The notes: generated by a model from the sequence alone, not told the origin. 64,000 nt of DNA from Epilithonimonas sp. JDS (GCF_021261315.1 NZ_JAJSAX010000007.1:1-64000), one strand, 5' to 3'; positions 45,167 to 52,915 are shown, counted from the first letter of the stretch. Made by a program: numbers and translations.

Positions 45167-45626
45167 TTTAAAATATTTAGTTTTAATTCCCTTGTTTCTG
45201 GTCGCTTGTAAAAAAGAACCGGAAGTGAAAGAAACCAAAGTGGACACCATCACAACCATCGAAAAACCAGTAGATTCTTTGTCAACCATTGTGAAGACGG
45301 AAAGAGAATCCAACCAAAAAATCATTACAGTCGATGCATCCAAAATGCCAATCCGACTGAACCTCGAAATTACAAATCCGAACGACCAGATTATTCTGAA
45401 ACTGGAAAACCTGGACCAACCAAAAATCAAAGGCTACGTGAAAACCGAAACGCCAATGAATGTCAGAATCAACCAAATCAGAATGCCCGACAATACTTTC
45501 GACGGACCTTTCGGACCAACGATTGAATATGACACCAAGCAAAAAGGAGAATATTGGTTAATATTTGCCAAGAACAATATGGCAGACGGCGAACCAGTCG
45601 GAAAATTTTTCGTGAAAATAGAATAA
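45129..45626 (+). CDS. Hypothetical lipoprotein
   Basis: A 165-residue protein whose N terminus (LIPLFLVACKKE) is a lipoprotein signal with Cys27. A Glu/Thr/Ser-rich spacer and a compact beta-rich C-terminal domain follow. I recognise no family. The start overlaps the DUF4173 gene by 38 bp; the overlap and the strong lipobox support this start. It is the last gene of the plus-strand cluster. Confidence 0.7.
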   Translation: MKRLTSKNQTVNSLKYLVLIPLFLVACKKEPEVKETKVDTITTIEKPVDSLSTIVKTERESNQKIITVDASKMPIRLNLEITNPNDQIILKLENLDQPKIKGYVKTETPMNVRINQIRMPDNTFDGPFGPTIEYDTKQKGEYWLIFAKNNMADGEPVGKFFVKIE

Positions 45627-45636
45627 CAAAAATTTA

Positions 45637-45751
45637 AACCACATAGGCACATAGAAAAATTGAACAGATTTCATAAAAAAGAGAAAATAGAATTTGAACT
45701 ATTTTCTGTTTTTGTTATAAGATTAATAAAAATCTATGTGTCTATGTGGTT
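45637..45751. repeat. Dispersed element with terminal inverted repeats (copy 1)
   Basis: 115 bp bounded by AACCACATAGGCACATAGA and the complementary TCTATGTGTCTATGTGGTT. A second copy is at 54138. Interiors differ and are AT-rich, with no coding capacity. It lies between two convergent genes and could act as a bidirectional hairpin. Confidence 0.7.
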
Positions 45752-45755
45752 CAAT

Positions 45756-46163
45756 TCATTTCAGACTCTGAATCGCCAATCGATAACCTTTCATCCCAAA
45801 ACCAGAAATCACAGCGTCGCAGCTTTCCGCCGTCACAGATTTTTTGCGGAATTCCTCACGCTTGTAGATGTTGCTGATATGAACTTCGATTTTCGGTTTA
45901 TTGATATTCTTAAGACAATCCGAAATCGCGTAAGAATAATGCGTAAACGCGCCAGGATTGATGACCAAAGCGTCGAAGTTGTCTTCCTGCAGACGATTGA
46001 TGAGTTCGCCTTCAATATTGGATTGGTAATAAAATAAATCATCAGACTCGAACTCATTCTTCAAATCGGAAAGATAATCTTCCATAGAGACCGAACCGTA
46101 GATTTCTGGTTCGCGTGTTCCGAGTAAGTTGAGATTGGGGCCGTTGATGATGAGAATTTTCAT
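45756..46163 (-). CDS. aroQ: Type II 3-dehydroquinate dehydratase
   Basis: A 135-residue shikimate-pathway enzyme converting 3-dehydroquinate to 3-dehydroshikimate. Motifs: IINGPNLNLLGTREPEIYG (with the catalytic Tyr and loop Arg), YYQSNIEGELINRLQ, VINPGAFTHYSYAI, EVHISNIYKREEFR and the AESCDAVISGFGMKGY segment. Length matches the dodecameric type II family. The ATG at 46163 is chosen over an in-frame TTG at 46172. Confidence 0.95.
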   Translation of the reverse strand: MKILIINGPNLNLLGTREPEIYGSVSMEDYLSDLKNEFESDDLFYYQSNIEGELINRLQEDNFDALVINPGAFTHYSYAISDCLKNINKPKIEVHISNIYKREEFRKKSVTAESCDAVISGFGMKGYRLAIQSLK

Positions 46164-46188
46164 AGGATTCAATTATTAGTGTAAAAAT

Positions 46189-46219
46189 AAAAAATCCCCG
46201 GAGATTTCTGAGGATTTAT
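46189..46219 (-). terminator. Terminator after the coiled-coil lipoprotein gene
   Basis: On the minus strand AAATCC and GGATTT arms with an internal loop precede a U-rich tract. It lies between aroQ and the upstream minus-strand lipoprotein. Confidence 0.55.
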
Positions 46220-46242
46220 TTATAATAAGAATTTTGGATTCG

Positions 46243-46842
46243 TTATTTAAAAAGGTCATTTAGGTCTTTCTGAGCTTTGTCAATCTTTTCGTTAGCTGCT
46301 TTCTTCGTTTCTTCAGTCGATTTTTTGAAGTCGGCTTTTACTTTTTCAGCTTCTACTTTAGCATCAGACACTTTTTTATTGGCATCTTCCACCAATTTTG
46401 CCTTCTCTGTATTCACCTTATCTTTGATTTCTTTCGCAGCATTGTCGATTTCAGCATTGGTTTTCCCTGTGATTATGCTGTCGGTTCTCTTGATTGCATT
46501 GCTTACAATTCCGGTGGAAGAGTTTCCAAGGATTTGCGTAGACGTCGCCAGATTGTTTTCATATTCGGTCTTCACAGTTCCGCCTTCCGCTACATACACT
46601 TTTTTGGACTCCACGTATTTGTCCTGCGCTTTCTGCAATTCTATTTTGGCCGCTTCTATTCTTGCCGGGTCTTTGCTGGCAACCGCTTCCTGATAATTTT
46701 GTTGTGCTGTAGCCAATGCCAGTGCAGCGTCTTCATAAGACTGTGTGAAATCTATCTTCACATCAGAGGTTTCGTTCTTCTTGCAACTTGCGGCCGTCAG
46801 TAGCAATCCTGCTAAGGCCAATGACATAAGTGTTTTTTTCAT
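46243..46842 (-). CDS. Coiled-coil lipoprotein
   Basis: A 199-residue lipoprotein (lipobox TAASC, Cys20). The mature protein is highly charged and rich in Ala, Lys, Glu and Asp with long heptad-like stretches, mainly helical coiled coil. No enzymatic motif is visible. It starts 4 bp after the preceding membrane-protein gene, so the two are an operon. A structural envelope role is an inference. Confidence 0.72.
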   Translation of the reverse strand: MKKTLMSLALAGLLLTAASCKKNETSDVKIDFTQSYEDAALALATAQQNYQEAVASKDPARIEAAKIELQKAQDKYVESKKVYVAEGGTVKTEYENNLATSTQILGNSSTGIVSNAIKRTDSIITGKTNAEIDNAAKEIKDKVNTEKAKLVEDANKKVSDAKVEAEKVKADFKKSTEETKKAANEKIDKAQKDLNDLFK

Positions 46843-46846
46843 TTTA

Positions 46847-47467
46847 TTATTGATTGTTAATAATCTGTTTTGTTAATTTTTGTAATTCGGCGTTCTCGTC
46901 AGACTCAGAGATTTCGCCATTCAGCCTTTTAATTTCCAAAGTGTTGACTTGTTTCGCAAGGCTCAGGTAGGCTAAATATTTTTCTAAAATCAAAGTTTTC
47001 TTCTCAGAACTTGCGTTGGCCGCGTTGGCACCTTTTACGAAAGTCTGCAGATTGTCATTACACAAAATATATGCCTGAAAAGCATTGGACAAAAAATAAT
47101 CGCTTACCAGAGAATTTGTTTCAAGATTCGTGTAAAGCTTAGGAATTTCTAAAGGTGAATACTGAATGATTTCTGAAACATCCACGCCGCTTTTTGCCGG
47201 ATTCAGATACATTCCTTTGGTTTTCATTTCGCTGTTTTCGAGAGAAAGGTTGGTAGCGTCCAAAAGTTTTACCAGATTCTCTTTTTGATTGATGTCTGCC
47301 AGCATAGTGTTTAGACTCAAGGCAAAAAAGAAACCGATGAATGTTGAGATAAGAGAGATGAAGAATTCCAGAGTTCTGCCGCGCTTGCTTCGGAAACCTT
47401 CCAGTTTAGAAGAGTTGATAAGGAAGATGACAACTAAAACAAGAATGACTGCGATGATAATGTACAT
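46847..47467 (-). CDS. Membrane protein of unknown function
   Basis: A 206-residue protein with two N-terminal transmembrane helices (about 3-14 and 31-54), the second containing FFISLISTFIGFFFALSL. A soluble helical region follows (about 60-206). I recognise no family. It is the first gene of a two-gene minus-strand operon with the coiled-coil lipoprotein. Confidence 0.68.
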   Translation of the reverse strand: MYIIIAVILVLVVIFLINSSKLEGFRSKRGRTLEFFISLISTFIGFFFALSLNTMLADINQKENLVKLLDATNLSLENSEMKTKGMYLNPAKSGVDVSEIIQYSPLEIPKLYTNLETNSLVSDYFLSNAFQAYILCNDNLQTFVKGANAANASSEKKTLILEKYLAYLSLAKQVNTLEIKRLNGEISESDENAELQKLTKQIINNQ

Positions 47468-47601
47468 AATTGTGTTTTTTTATTAAAGATATTAAAGTCT
47501 GCTATTTCTTAAAAAAAATATAGATGAACGAAGAGTTTTTGTAGACGAATCGTCCAGGAATATCAACGAAGGAATTCCAGAGATATTACATATAAACCAA
47601 A

Positions 47602-47631
47602 AAAAATCCTTAGAAAATTCTAAGGATTTTT
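47602..47631 (-). terminator. Terminator after tRNA-Glu copy 1
   Basis: AAAAATCCTTAG and CTAAGGATTTTT are perfect 12-bp arms around a 6-nt loop, a few bases after the tRNA end. Confidence 0.85.
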
Positions 47632-47634
47632 AAG

Positions 47635-47706
47635 TAGCCCGTAGGGGAGTCGAACCCCTCTTACCAGGATGAAAACCTGAGGTCCTAACCGATAGACGAA
47701 CGGGCC
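47635..47706 (-). tRNA. tRNA-Glu (anticodon UUC), copy 1
   Basis: A complete 72-nt cloverleaf on the minus strand: 7-bp acceptor stem (GGCCCGT/ACGGGCT), anticodon loop TTTTCAT with TTC, T-arm AGGGGTTCGACTCCCCT and discriminator A. No CCA is encoded. It is identical to the copy 179 bp to the right. Confidence 0.95.
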
Positions 47707-47778
47707 TAGTTAATTTTTCTTTTATTTATTATCTGCATAATCTTAGTGGAATAGACAGATTTTAAATGTTTCATAAAA

Positions 47779-47811
47779 AATACCTTCAGAAAAATTAGTG
47801 AAGGTATTTTA
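47779..47811 (-). terminator. Terminator after tRNA-Glu copy 2
   Basis: AAAATACCTTC and GAAGGTATTTT arms around an 11-nt loop start 2-3 nt after the tRNA, with a U-rich tail on the minus strand. Confidence 0.8.
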
Positions 47812-47813
47812 AG

Positions 47814-47885
47814 TAGCCCGTAGGGGAGTCGAACCCCTCTTACCAGGATGAAAACCTGAGGTCCTAACCGATAGACGAACGGGCC
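47814..47885 (-). tRNA. tRNA-Glu (anticodon UUC), copy 2
   Basis: Identical 72-nt sequence to the copy at 47635. It begins 11 bp after the rpsT stop codon, so it is probably cotranscribed with rpsT and processed out. Its own terminator follows. Confidence 0.95.
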
Positions 47886-47896
47886 AAGGACTTATA

Positions 47897-48151
47897 TTAA
47901 GCTAAGCTGTTTACGTGCTTAGTTAATTTGCTTTTTAGGTTAGCTGCTTTATTCTTGTGAATAATGTTTCTTTTAGCTAATTTGTCAAGTAAAGAGATTA
48001 CTCTTGGCAATTGCTCTACTGCTACTGCTTTGTTCTCTTCAGTTCTTAGTGACTTCAAAGCTGTTCTAGCAGTTTTGTGGTTGTATTTATTACGAAGTCT
48101 TCTAACTTCGTTTTGTCTGATTCTTTTAAGTGCTGATTTATGATTTGCCAT
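47897..48151 (-). CDS. rpsT: 30S ribosomal protein S20
   Basis: An 84-residue, very basic helical protein, MANHKSALKRIRQNEVRR, exactly the S20 N terminus. The C-terminal LSAKRNIIHKNKAANLKSKL-type segment (here LAKRNIIHKNKAA) is conserved. S20 binds 16S rRNA early in 30S assembly. The ATG at 48151 matches the family start. Two consensus promoters lie upstream; tRNA-Glu follows in the same direction. Confidence 0.96.
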   Translation of the reverse strand: MANHKSALKRIRQNEVRRLRNKYNHKTARTALKSLRTEENKAVAVEQLPRVISLLDKLAKRNIIHKNKAANLKSKLTKHVNSLA

Positions 48152-48169
48152 ATCTTTCAAATGTGGGTG

Positions 48170-48200
48170 CAAAGATAAAAACTATTTTTTAATTTGCAAA
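48170..48200 (-). promoter_or_regulatory. Consensus proximal promoter of rpsT
   Basis: On the minus strand TTTG (48200-48197), a 19-bp spacer, then TATCTTTG (48177-48170). Transcription would start near 48163, giving a leader of about 12 nt. Confidence 0.8.
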
Positions 48201-48237
48201 CCTTTTTTTTAAAAATTAAAATTTTTTATTTTCCCTA

Positions 48238-48262
48238 TTCGGAGCTAATTGAACGATCCGAA
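48238..48262 (-). other. Hairpin in the long rpsT leader
   Basis: TTCGGA and TCCGAA arms with a 13-nt loop lie between the distal promoter and the proximal one. The region holds no gene of useful length. Confidence 0.4.
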
Positions 48263-48315
48263 ATCATTTCTAATTATGAAGAATTAGTATCTTCTTGTTC
48301 TCCTTTACGGTGGTG

Positions 48316-48345
48316 CAAAAGTATGGATATTTTTTAAATTTCAAA
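48316..48345 (-). promoter_or_regulatory. Consensus distal promoter upstream of rpsT
   Basis: TTTG (48345-48342), an 18-bp spacer and TACTTTTG (48323-48316) match the consensus fully on the minus strand. A transcript from here would have a leader of about 158 nt before rpsT, or be a separate short RNA. Confidence 0.7.
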
Positions 48346-48385
48346 ATATTTTCAAAATATTTTTCAACTTTTTTAATACCAAAAT

Positions 48386-49201
48386 TTAGATGTTTCCTAT
48401 CACGAACATATTTTCCATAGTAGGAGCAATGCTACCACCTTCTTTTTCAAGGGTTATGGCAAAAGCTTGTGCTTTCGGGATATTGGCCAGGATTTCTTTA
48501 GTGTCTTTCTCAGATGAGTACATTCCTGCACTCACGGGCTTGCCATCTACAAGTGCCCAAAGCTGATATTGCATTCCTTCTGGTGCTTTTGGTAGATTGT
48601 CTGCGTTTAGGTAAACAGCTTTAGAATTAGAATCCCAATACACTACTGCTTTAGAATCCGGATGTTTTTCAACACCTTTCAGTGGAACGGAAATAATATT
48701 TGGATTGGATAAAACGGCTAGTTTTTCCTGAGAAGTTTTCAAAGCCAGGTCTTGCGACTTTTTCTCAGTCTGCAATTGAGCGATTTCTTTCTTACTGTTA
48801 GAACTGTCATTCATCCAGAACAAATTTCCGAGAATGCTCACAAGGAAAAGAATAGACGCAGCAATTGCGTACTTCTGCCAGTTGGTCTCTTTGTTCGGAT
48901 AAATTTTCTGAGTGATTTCTCCAGCTTCTAATTCCACTTTTTTGGCTATCAAAGGCTTGATGTCTTCAGTGGTTTGTTCCTGCTGGATTTTGGCCCATAT
49001 TTTGGTTTCCAGATCATTAGGAGGCGTTACAGCCTGTGCTGTAGCCAGATCTTCCAAAGTTTTTTGTGCTTCTTCAAATGCCGATCTTACCTCAGCGCTG
49101 TTCTTCATGACACACTCCAAAATGCCTGCTTCCTCGGGAGAAGCAAGACCTAGAATATAGGATTCTAAGATTCCGGATGATATGTATTCTTCTATGTTCA
49201 C
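48386..49201 (-). CDS. RskA-type anti-sigma factor
   Basis: A 271-residue single-pass membrane protein. The cytoplasmic N-terminal part (about 1-100) should bind the sigma factor. A transmembrane helix lies at about 104-127 (YAIAASILFLVSILGNLFW). The periplasmic C-terminal domain (about 170-271) shows GMQYQLWALVDGKPVSAGMY, a hallmark of the anti-sigma-K factor RskA family. It begins one base after the stop of the ECF sigma gene, the classic arrangement. The regulon is probably the divergent msrB-fasciclin-ferritin-like genes. Confidence 0.88.
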   Translation of the reverse strand: MNIEEYISSGILESYILGLASPEEAGILECVMKNSAEVRSAFEEAQKTLEDLATAQAVTPPNDLETKIWAKIQQEQTTEDIKPLIAKKVELEAGEITQKIYPNKETNWQKYAIAASILFLVSILGNLFWMNDSSNSKKEIAQLQTEKKSQDLALKTSQEKLAVLSNPNIISVPLKGVEKHPDSKAVVYWDSNSKAVYLNADNLPKAPEGMQYQLWALVDGKPVSAGMYSSEKDTKEILANIPKAQAFAITLEKEGGSIAPTMENMFVIGNI

Positions 49202-49202
49202 T

Positions 49203-49757
49203 TTATTTATAATCTTTTAAGAGATCTTTCAGTTTCACAAGTGCAGTACGCATCTTGGTCTTTATCGTGCCTAATGGGATTTTAAGTTTTTCAGAAATTT
49301 CGCTTTGGGTGTAACCTTGATAATAAGCCAAATCGATCATTTCTCGTTTATCAGACTCCAAATTACACAAAACATCTGTAAAACCAATGAAGTCTGAGGA
49401 TTTATTCGTCGTAGAAAGTTCCGCACTGTTATATACGAAATCGGGAAGCGATTGGTTTTTAAGTTCGTTTTGGAAAGATTTGGATTTGAGGTAATCAATA
49501 GCCGTGTTTCTGGCGATATTGATCATCCAGGTGTAGAATCGGCCTTTGACAACATCGTATTGATGGATGGAGTTCCATATTTTGACAAAGACATCCTGGA
49601 TTATTTCCTCCGTGTATTCTTTAGACTGTACTATCCGGAAAATAACACCATACAACGCACCGGAATAGTGGTTGTATAAGTATTTGAAACCTGCTTCGCT
49701 CTTTTTTCTCAGCAATTCCAAAAGTTCCTCTTCAGAATAGGTTGTCTTAATAATCAA
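49203..49757 (-). CDS. ECF-type RNA polymerase sigma factor
   Basis: A 184-residue sigma-70 family factor with region 2 (YLYNHYSGALYGVIFRIV, EIIQDVFVKIWNSIHQYD) and region 4 HTH (YTQSEISEKLKIPLGTIKT). No ATG is available; TTG at 49757 is preferred and TTG at 49772 is possible. A -7-like TATATTTG at 49780-49773 would put the transcript start near 49766, favouring the shorter form. The anti-sigma gene follows with a 1-bp gap. In mycobacteria SigK/RskA controls fasciclin-domain genes, and one lies here just across the divergent region. Confidence 0.88.
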   Translation of the reverse strand: MIIKTTYSEEELLELLRKKSEAGFKYLYNHYSGALYGVIFRIVQSKEYTEEIIQDVFVKIWNSIHQYDVVKGRFYTWMINIARNTAIDYLKSKSFQNELKNQSLPDFVYNSAELSTTNKSSDFIGFTDVLCNLESDKREMIDLAYYQGYTQSEISEKLKIPLGTIKTKMRTALVKLKDLLKDYK

Positions 49758-49840
49758 GAATTTACAATCCAAATATAGAAAAATTATACCAATAATGATT
49801 TATTATTTCAAATTGTTGAAATTTTTATTTGTTCAAATTA

Positions 49841-49916
49841 TTGGGCGCCTATATCCGCCCTCCACTCCCTCCCGATTTTACATCGGAATCCGTGCAGGTC
49901 GGGCGCGCTTTGCAGA
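49841..49916 (+). repeat. Dispersed intergenic repeat, short subtype (copy 4)
   Basis: It begins TTGGGCGCC, continues with TCCACTCCCTCCCGATTTTA and an internal CCGAT/ATCGG hairpin, and ends near GCAGAG as copy 1 does. Its ends read GCGCC and GGCGC, where other copies read GCAGC and GCTGC; the change preserves pairing. Confidence 0.65.
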
Positions 49917-49981
49917 GTTCAAGGTTTGCATTTCCATTTAATGGGAGTCAATCATTTAAAATAAAACCAAATTTATCAGGA

Positions 49982-50010
49982 TGTCGTAAGTAATTGTAAA
50001 TATCACGACA
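49982..50010 (+). promoter_or_regulatory. Inverted repeat immediately before msrB
   Basis: TGTCGT and ACGACA arms, 17 bp apart, end at the base before the ATG at 50011. It could be an operator or an RNA hairpin occluding the ribosome-binding region. Confidence 0.4.
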
Positions 50011-50526
50011 ATGAAAAAGTTAAAAAAAATATTTCTGGTCAGTTCCGTCGCGTTGATGCATGGGAACATCGCCGCACAGTCAGCCAACTTCAAAACTAAA
50101 AATCCATACTACTCAAAAACCGAAACTGCAAAATTAAAAGTTTCCAATGCAGAATGGAAAAAGATTCTGAAGCCGGAACTCTATCAGGTGGCAAGAGAGG
50201 CTGCAACGGAAAGAGCCTTCACAGGAAAGTTCTATGAATTTGATGAAAAAGGAACTTACTACTGTGCGGTCTGTGGAAATGCGTTATTCCTTTCGACTTC
50301 CAAATTTGCGACCACTTGCGGATGGCCTTCGTTCTATGAGCCAATCCGTAAAAATAGTGTCATCTACAAAAAAGACGATTCTCACAATATGGTCAGAACG
50401 GAAGTACTCTGCGGAAGATGTGATTCCCATTTGGGACATATCTTCGATGATGGCCCTGCGCCAACCGGAAAACGATTCTGTATGAACTCTGTTTGTCTGG
50501 ATTTTGTTCCAGTGGCTAAAAAATAA
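50011..50526 (+). CDS. msrB: Periplasmic peptide-methionine (R)-S-oxide reductase MsrB
   Basis: A 171-residue repair enzyme that reduces methionine R-sulfoxide in proteins. A signal peptide (HGNIAAQ) sends it to the periplasm. The MsrB domain has zinc-binding pairs CAVCGN and CGRCDSHLGH, the FATTCGWPSFYEP motif and the catalytic Cys in RFCMNSVCLDF. The short form without MsrA fusion is normal. Divergent from the ECF sigma/RskA pair, it fits an envelope oxidative-damage response. Confidence 0.93.
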   Translation: MKKLKKIFLVSSVALMHGNIAAQSANFKTKNPYYSKTETAKLKVSNAEWKKILKPELYQVAREAATERAFTGKFYEFDEKGTYYCAVCGNALFLSTSKFATTCGWPSFYEPIRKNSVIYKKDDSHNMVRTEVLCGRCDSHLGHIFDDGPAPTGKRFCMNSVCLDFVPVAKK

Positions 50527-50637
50527 TCAACTGATTATTAATTAGTTGTAAATTATTTTTAAATCCTTCAATCCAAAACCAGACTTAACTCGTAACTGCA
50601 ATTAACACACAAAATATTAATATAAAAAATATTCAAA

Positions 50638-51207
50638 ATGAATTCAAGAACTAAAATCGCAGCATTCGGAATGATCGCATTATCATTCGCATTCAGTGGC
50701 AATGCAGCTGCACAGACAATGAAAGAAAAAACAGTAATGGTTGGCGGCGCTGCAATGTATCCATCAAAAAATATTGTTGAAAACGCAATGAACTCCAAAG
50801 ACCATACAACATTAGTTGCGGCTGTAAAAGCTGCTGGCTTGGTAGAAACATTACAGGGTAAAGGTCCTTTCACTGTTTTGGCACCAACCAACGAGGCTTT
50901 CGCAAAACTTCCGAAAGGAACTGTTGAAACTTTGGTAAAACCGGAAAATAAAGAAAAGCTGACAATGATATTAACTTATCACGTTTTAGCAGGTAAGTAC
51001 AGTTCCAAACAAATCTGGGCAGCCGTGAAAGCAGGCAACGGAAAAGCGCCTATGAAAACTGTTGAAGGCGAAGAAGTAACTTTCTGGACAAGGGGGAATG
51101 ACCTTTACGTAACGGATGCAAAAGGTGGAAGCGCAAAAATTACCATCGCAGATGTGAACCAATCAAATGGCACGATTCATGTTATCGACACCGTATTGAT
51201 GCCTTAG
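50638..51207 (+). CDS. Secreted fasciclin (FAS1) domain protein
   Basis: A 189-residue exported protein with a signal peptide (GNAAAQT) and one FAS1 domain (about 45-188). Hallmarks are the H1 motif FTVLAPTNEAFAKLP, the YHVLAGKY strand and the C-terminal H2 region IHVIDTVLMP. FAS1 domains mediate adhesion or ligand binding. In actinobacteria SigK/RskA regulates the related Mpt70/Mpt83, which makes the location next to an RskA-type system meaningful. A terminator follows. Confidence 0.9.
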   Translation: MNSRTKIAAFGMIALSFAFSGNAAAQTMKEKTVMVGGAAMYPSKNIVENAMNSKDHTTLVAAVKAAGLVETLQGKGPFTVLAPTNEAFAKLPKGTVETLVKPENKEKLTMILTYHVLAGKYSSKQIWAAVKAGNGKAPMKTVEGEEVTFWTRGNDLYVTDAKGGSAKITIADVNQSNGTIHVIDTVLMP

Positions 51208-51217
51208 TGATTACGTA

Positions 51218-51247
51218 AAATAACACAAGTATTCTTGTGTTATTTTG
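51218..51247 (+). terminator. Terminator after the fasciclin gene
   Basis: AAATAACACAAG and CTTGTGTTATTTT arms around a 4-nt loop, starting 11 bp after the stop. Confidence 0.8.
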
Positions 51248-51298
51248 CTTTAAAATCAAAATTACTTATAAACTAAACAAACATTTAAAAATATTATT

Positions 51299-52012
51299 AT
51301 GAAAAAAACAATTAGTGTTTCCAGCAGTTCAGCGACTCTGGATACCAACAGAAGAAACTTTTTGAAGCTCAGTGGTGTGGGTCTTGCGATCGCAGGACTT
51401 GCGCTTGTAGGATGTAATGATGACGATGATTTTACAATCGTAGACGGCAATGTTTTCGATTTAGGAAAAGGAGATGTAGGTGTTTTGAATTACGCTTACG
51501 CTCTTGAACAGCTGGAAGCAGATTTCTACACCAAAGTAGTTAATAACTTCTATTCCGGCATTTCAAATGATGAAAAGACAGTTCTTACAGATTTGTACAA
51601 CCACGAAGTAATCCACAGAGATTTTTTCAAAGCTGCAATCACAGGTGCTGCTCCAAATGCGATCCTGCCAACTTTGGAATTCCAATATCCAGGCGTGAAT
51701 TTTAGCAACAGAGCATCAGTTCTTGCAACTGCAAAAGCGCTTGAAGATACAGGCGTAGCAGCTTACAACGGAGCCGGAAAATATATCACAAATGCGGATT
51801 ATCTGGTTCTTGCAGGCAAAATTGTCTCTGTTGAGGCAAGACATGCATCTGCAATCAGAGATCTTATTAATCCAAAATCTGCAGATTTCTCCGGTGATGA
51901 TATTGTAACTGCAATGAATGGGCTGGATGCTGCAAAAGAACCGAAAGATATCGTAGCTGCTGCCGGACCATTTATTAAAACACCATTTACCTGGAAAGAG
52001 AGAGGTATTTAA
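51299..52012 (+). CDS. Tat-type exported ferritin-like protein (first of a pair)
   Basis: A 237-residue four-helix protein. The N terminus RRNFLKLSGVGLAIAG looks like a twin-arginine signal and continues to a lipobox-like ALVGC. Ferritin-like metal ligands are suggested by EQLEADFYTKV, HEVIHRDFF, EDTGVAAYNG and EARHASAIRDL, one Glu or ExxH per helix. Family members resemble desiccation-related ferritin-like proteins. It is followed 29 bp later by a paralogue. Iron or peroxide handling in the periplasm is an inference. Confidence 0.85.
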   Translation: MKKTISVSSSSATLDTNRRNFLKLSGVGLAIAGLALVGCNDDDDFTIVDGNVFDLGKGDVGVLNYAYALEQLEADFYTKVVNNFYSGISNDEKTVLTDLYNHEVIHRDFFKAAITGAAPNAILPTLEFQYPGVNFSNRASVLATAKALEDTGVAAYNGAGKYITNADYLVLAGKIVSVEARHASAIRDLINPKSADFSGDDIVTAMNGLDAAKEPKDIVAAAGPFIKTPFTWKERGI

Positions 52013-52041
52013 TTTATTATTAATTTCAAAAATTTACTATT

Positions 52042-52854
52042 ATGAACATTCTTAGAATATTAGATAAGCTCTCCAATGACAAATTCTTTACAGGAGAAGC
52101 TACAAGATCACAGACATTATCCAGTATTGCCGACTTTGGCAAAAAAGCAGCAGTTGCGGCTGTTCCACTTGGATTGGCAGGATTGATGTCAACACCTGCG
52201 CACGCAGAAACCACAGCTACCAGTTCAGCAGCATTTGCAACACCTTTAATAGATGCTTTGCAATTGGCTTTGACTTTAGAATATTTGGAAGATGAGTACT
52301 ATCGAATGGGCTTAGCAAAAGCAGGACTTATACCATCAGCAGATAGAACTATTTTTACTCAAATTGCTAAACATGAAACTGCACACGTAGCATTTCTTAA
52401 AACTACTTTAACAGCTCTAGGAACAGCTCCGGTAACAAAACCCGAATTTGATTTCACAGCCAAAGGTGCTTTTGCTCCAATGGATGATTATCAAACATTT
52501 TTAACATTAGCTCAAGCATTCGAAGATACTGGAGTAAGAGCATATAAAGGACAGGCTGGAAACGTAATGTCCAACAAAGATGTTTTGACAGCGGCGCTTC
52601 AGATTCACTCTGTAGAAGCAAGACACGCTTCTGAAGTAAGAAGATTGAGAGGTCAGAAAGGCTGGATAGAACTTGCAGTTGGTGGAAATATGCCGCCAGC
52701 AACTAACGCGGTTTATGCCGGAGAAGGTGTAACTGTTCAGGCTGGTTTTAACACCGCAACCGCATTTGGACCTGCAGCAGGATCTGCAGCTTATGACGAG
52801 CCAATGAGTGGTAGTGATGCTACAGCAATCGCTAGTTTATTTATTAAGTCATAA
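52042..52854 (+). CDS. Exported ferritin-like protein (second of a pair)
   Basis: A 270-residue paralogue of the preceding protein. The N-terminal hydrophobic region ends near AHAETT, giving probable export. The four helices carry LEYLEDEYYRMG, IAKHETAHVAFLK, FEDTGVRAYKG and VEARHASEVRRLRG, the same ligand pattern. The C-terminal extension (about 215-270) is unique, Gly/Ala-rich and may be surface exposed. The tandem pair is probably cotranscribed, and a terminator follows. Confidence 0.85.
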   Translation: MNILRILDKLSNDKFFTGEATRSQTLSSIADFGKKAAVAAVPLGLAGLMSTPAHAETTATSSAAFATPLIDALQLALTLEYLEDEYYRMGLAKAGLIPSADRTIFTQIAKHETAHVAFLKTTLTALGTAPVTKPEFDFTAKGAFAPMDDYQTFLTLAQAFEDTGVRAYKGQAGNVMSNKDVLTAALQIHSVEARHASEVRRLRGQKGWIELAVGGNMPPATNAVYAGEGVTVQAGFNTATAFGPAAGSAAYDEPMSGSDATAIASLFIKS

Positions 52855-52872
52855 AATAAAATGACACATATT

Positions 52873-52909
52873 TAAAAATCCTTTTCCTCAATTGGAGTAG
52901 GATTTTTTT
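52873..52909 (+). terminator. Terminator after the ferritin-like pair
   Basis: AAAAATCC and GGATTTTT outer arms, with CTC/GAG inner pairing, precede a T-run. Confidence 0.65.
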
Positions 52910-52915
52910 AAATTA

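Noticed and set aside
48238-48262. Rho-independent terminator
   Set aside because: The hairpin arms are short with a 13-nt loop, and no U-run follows directly on the minus strand.
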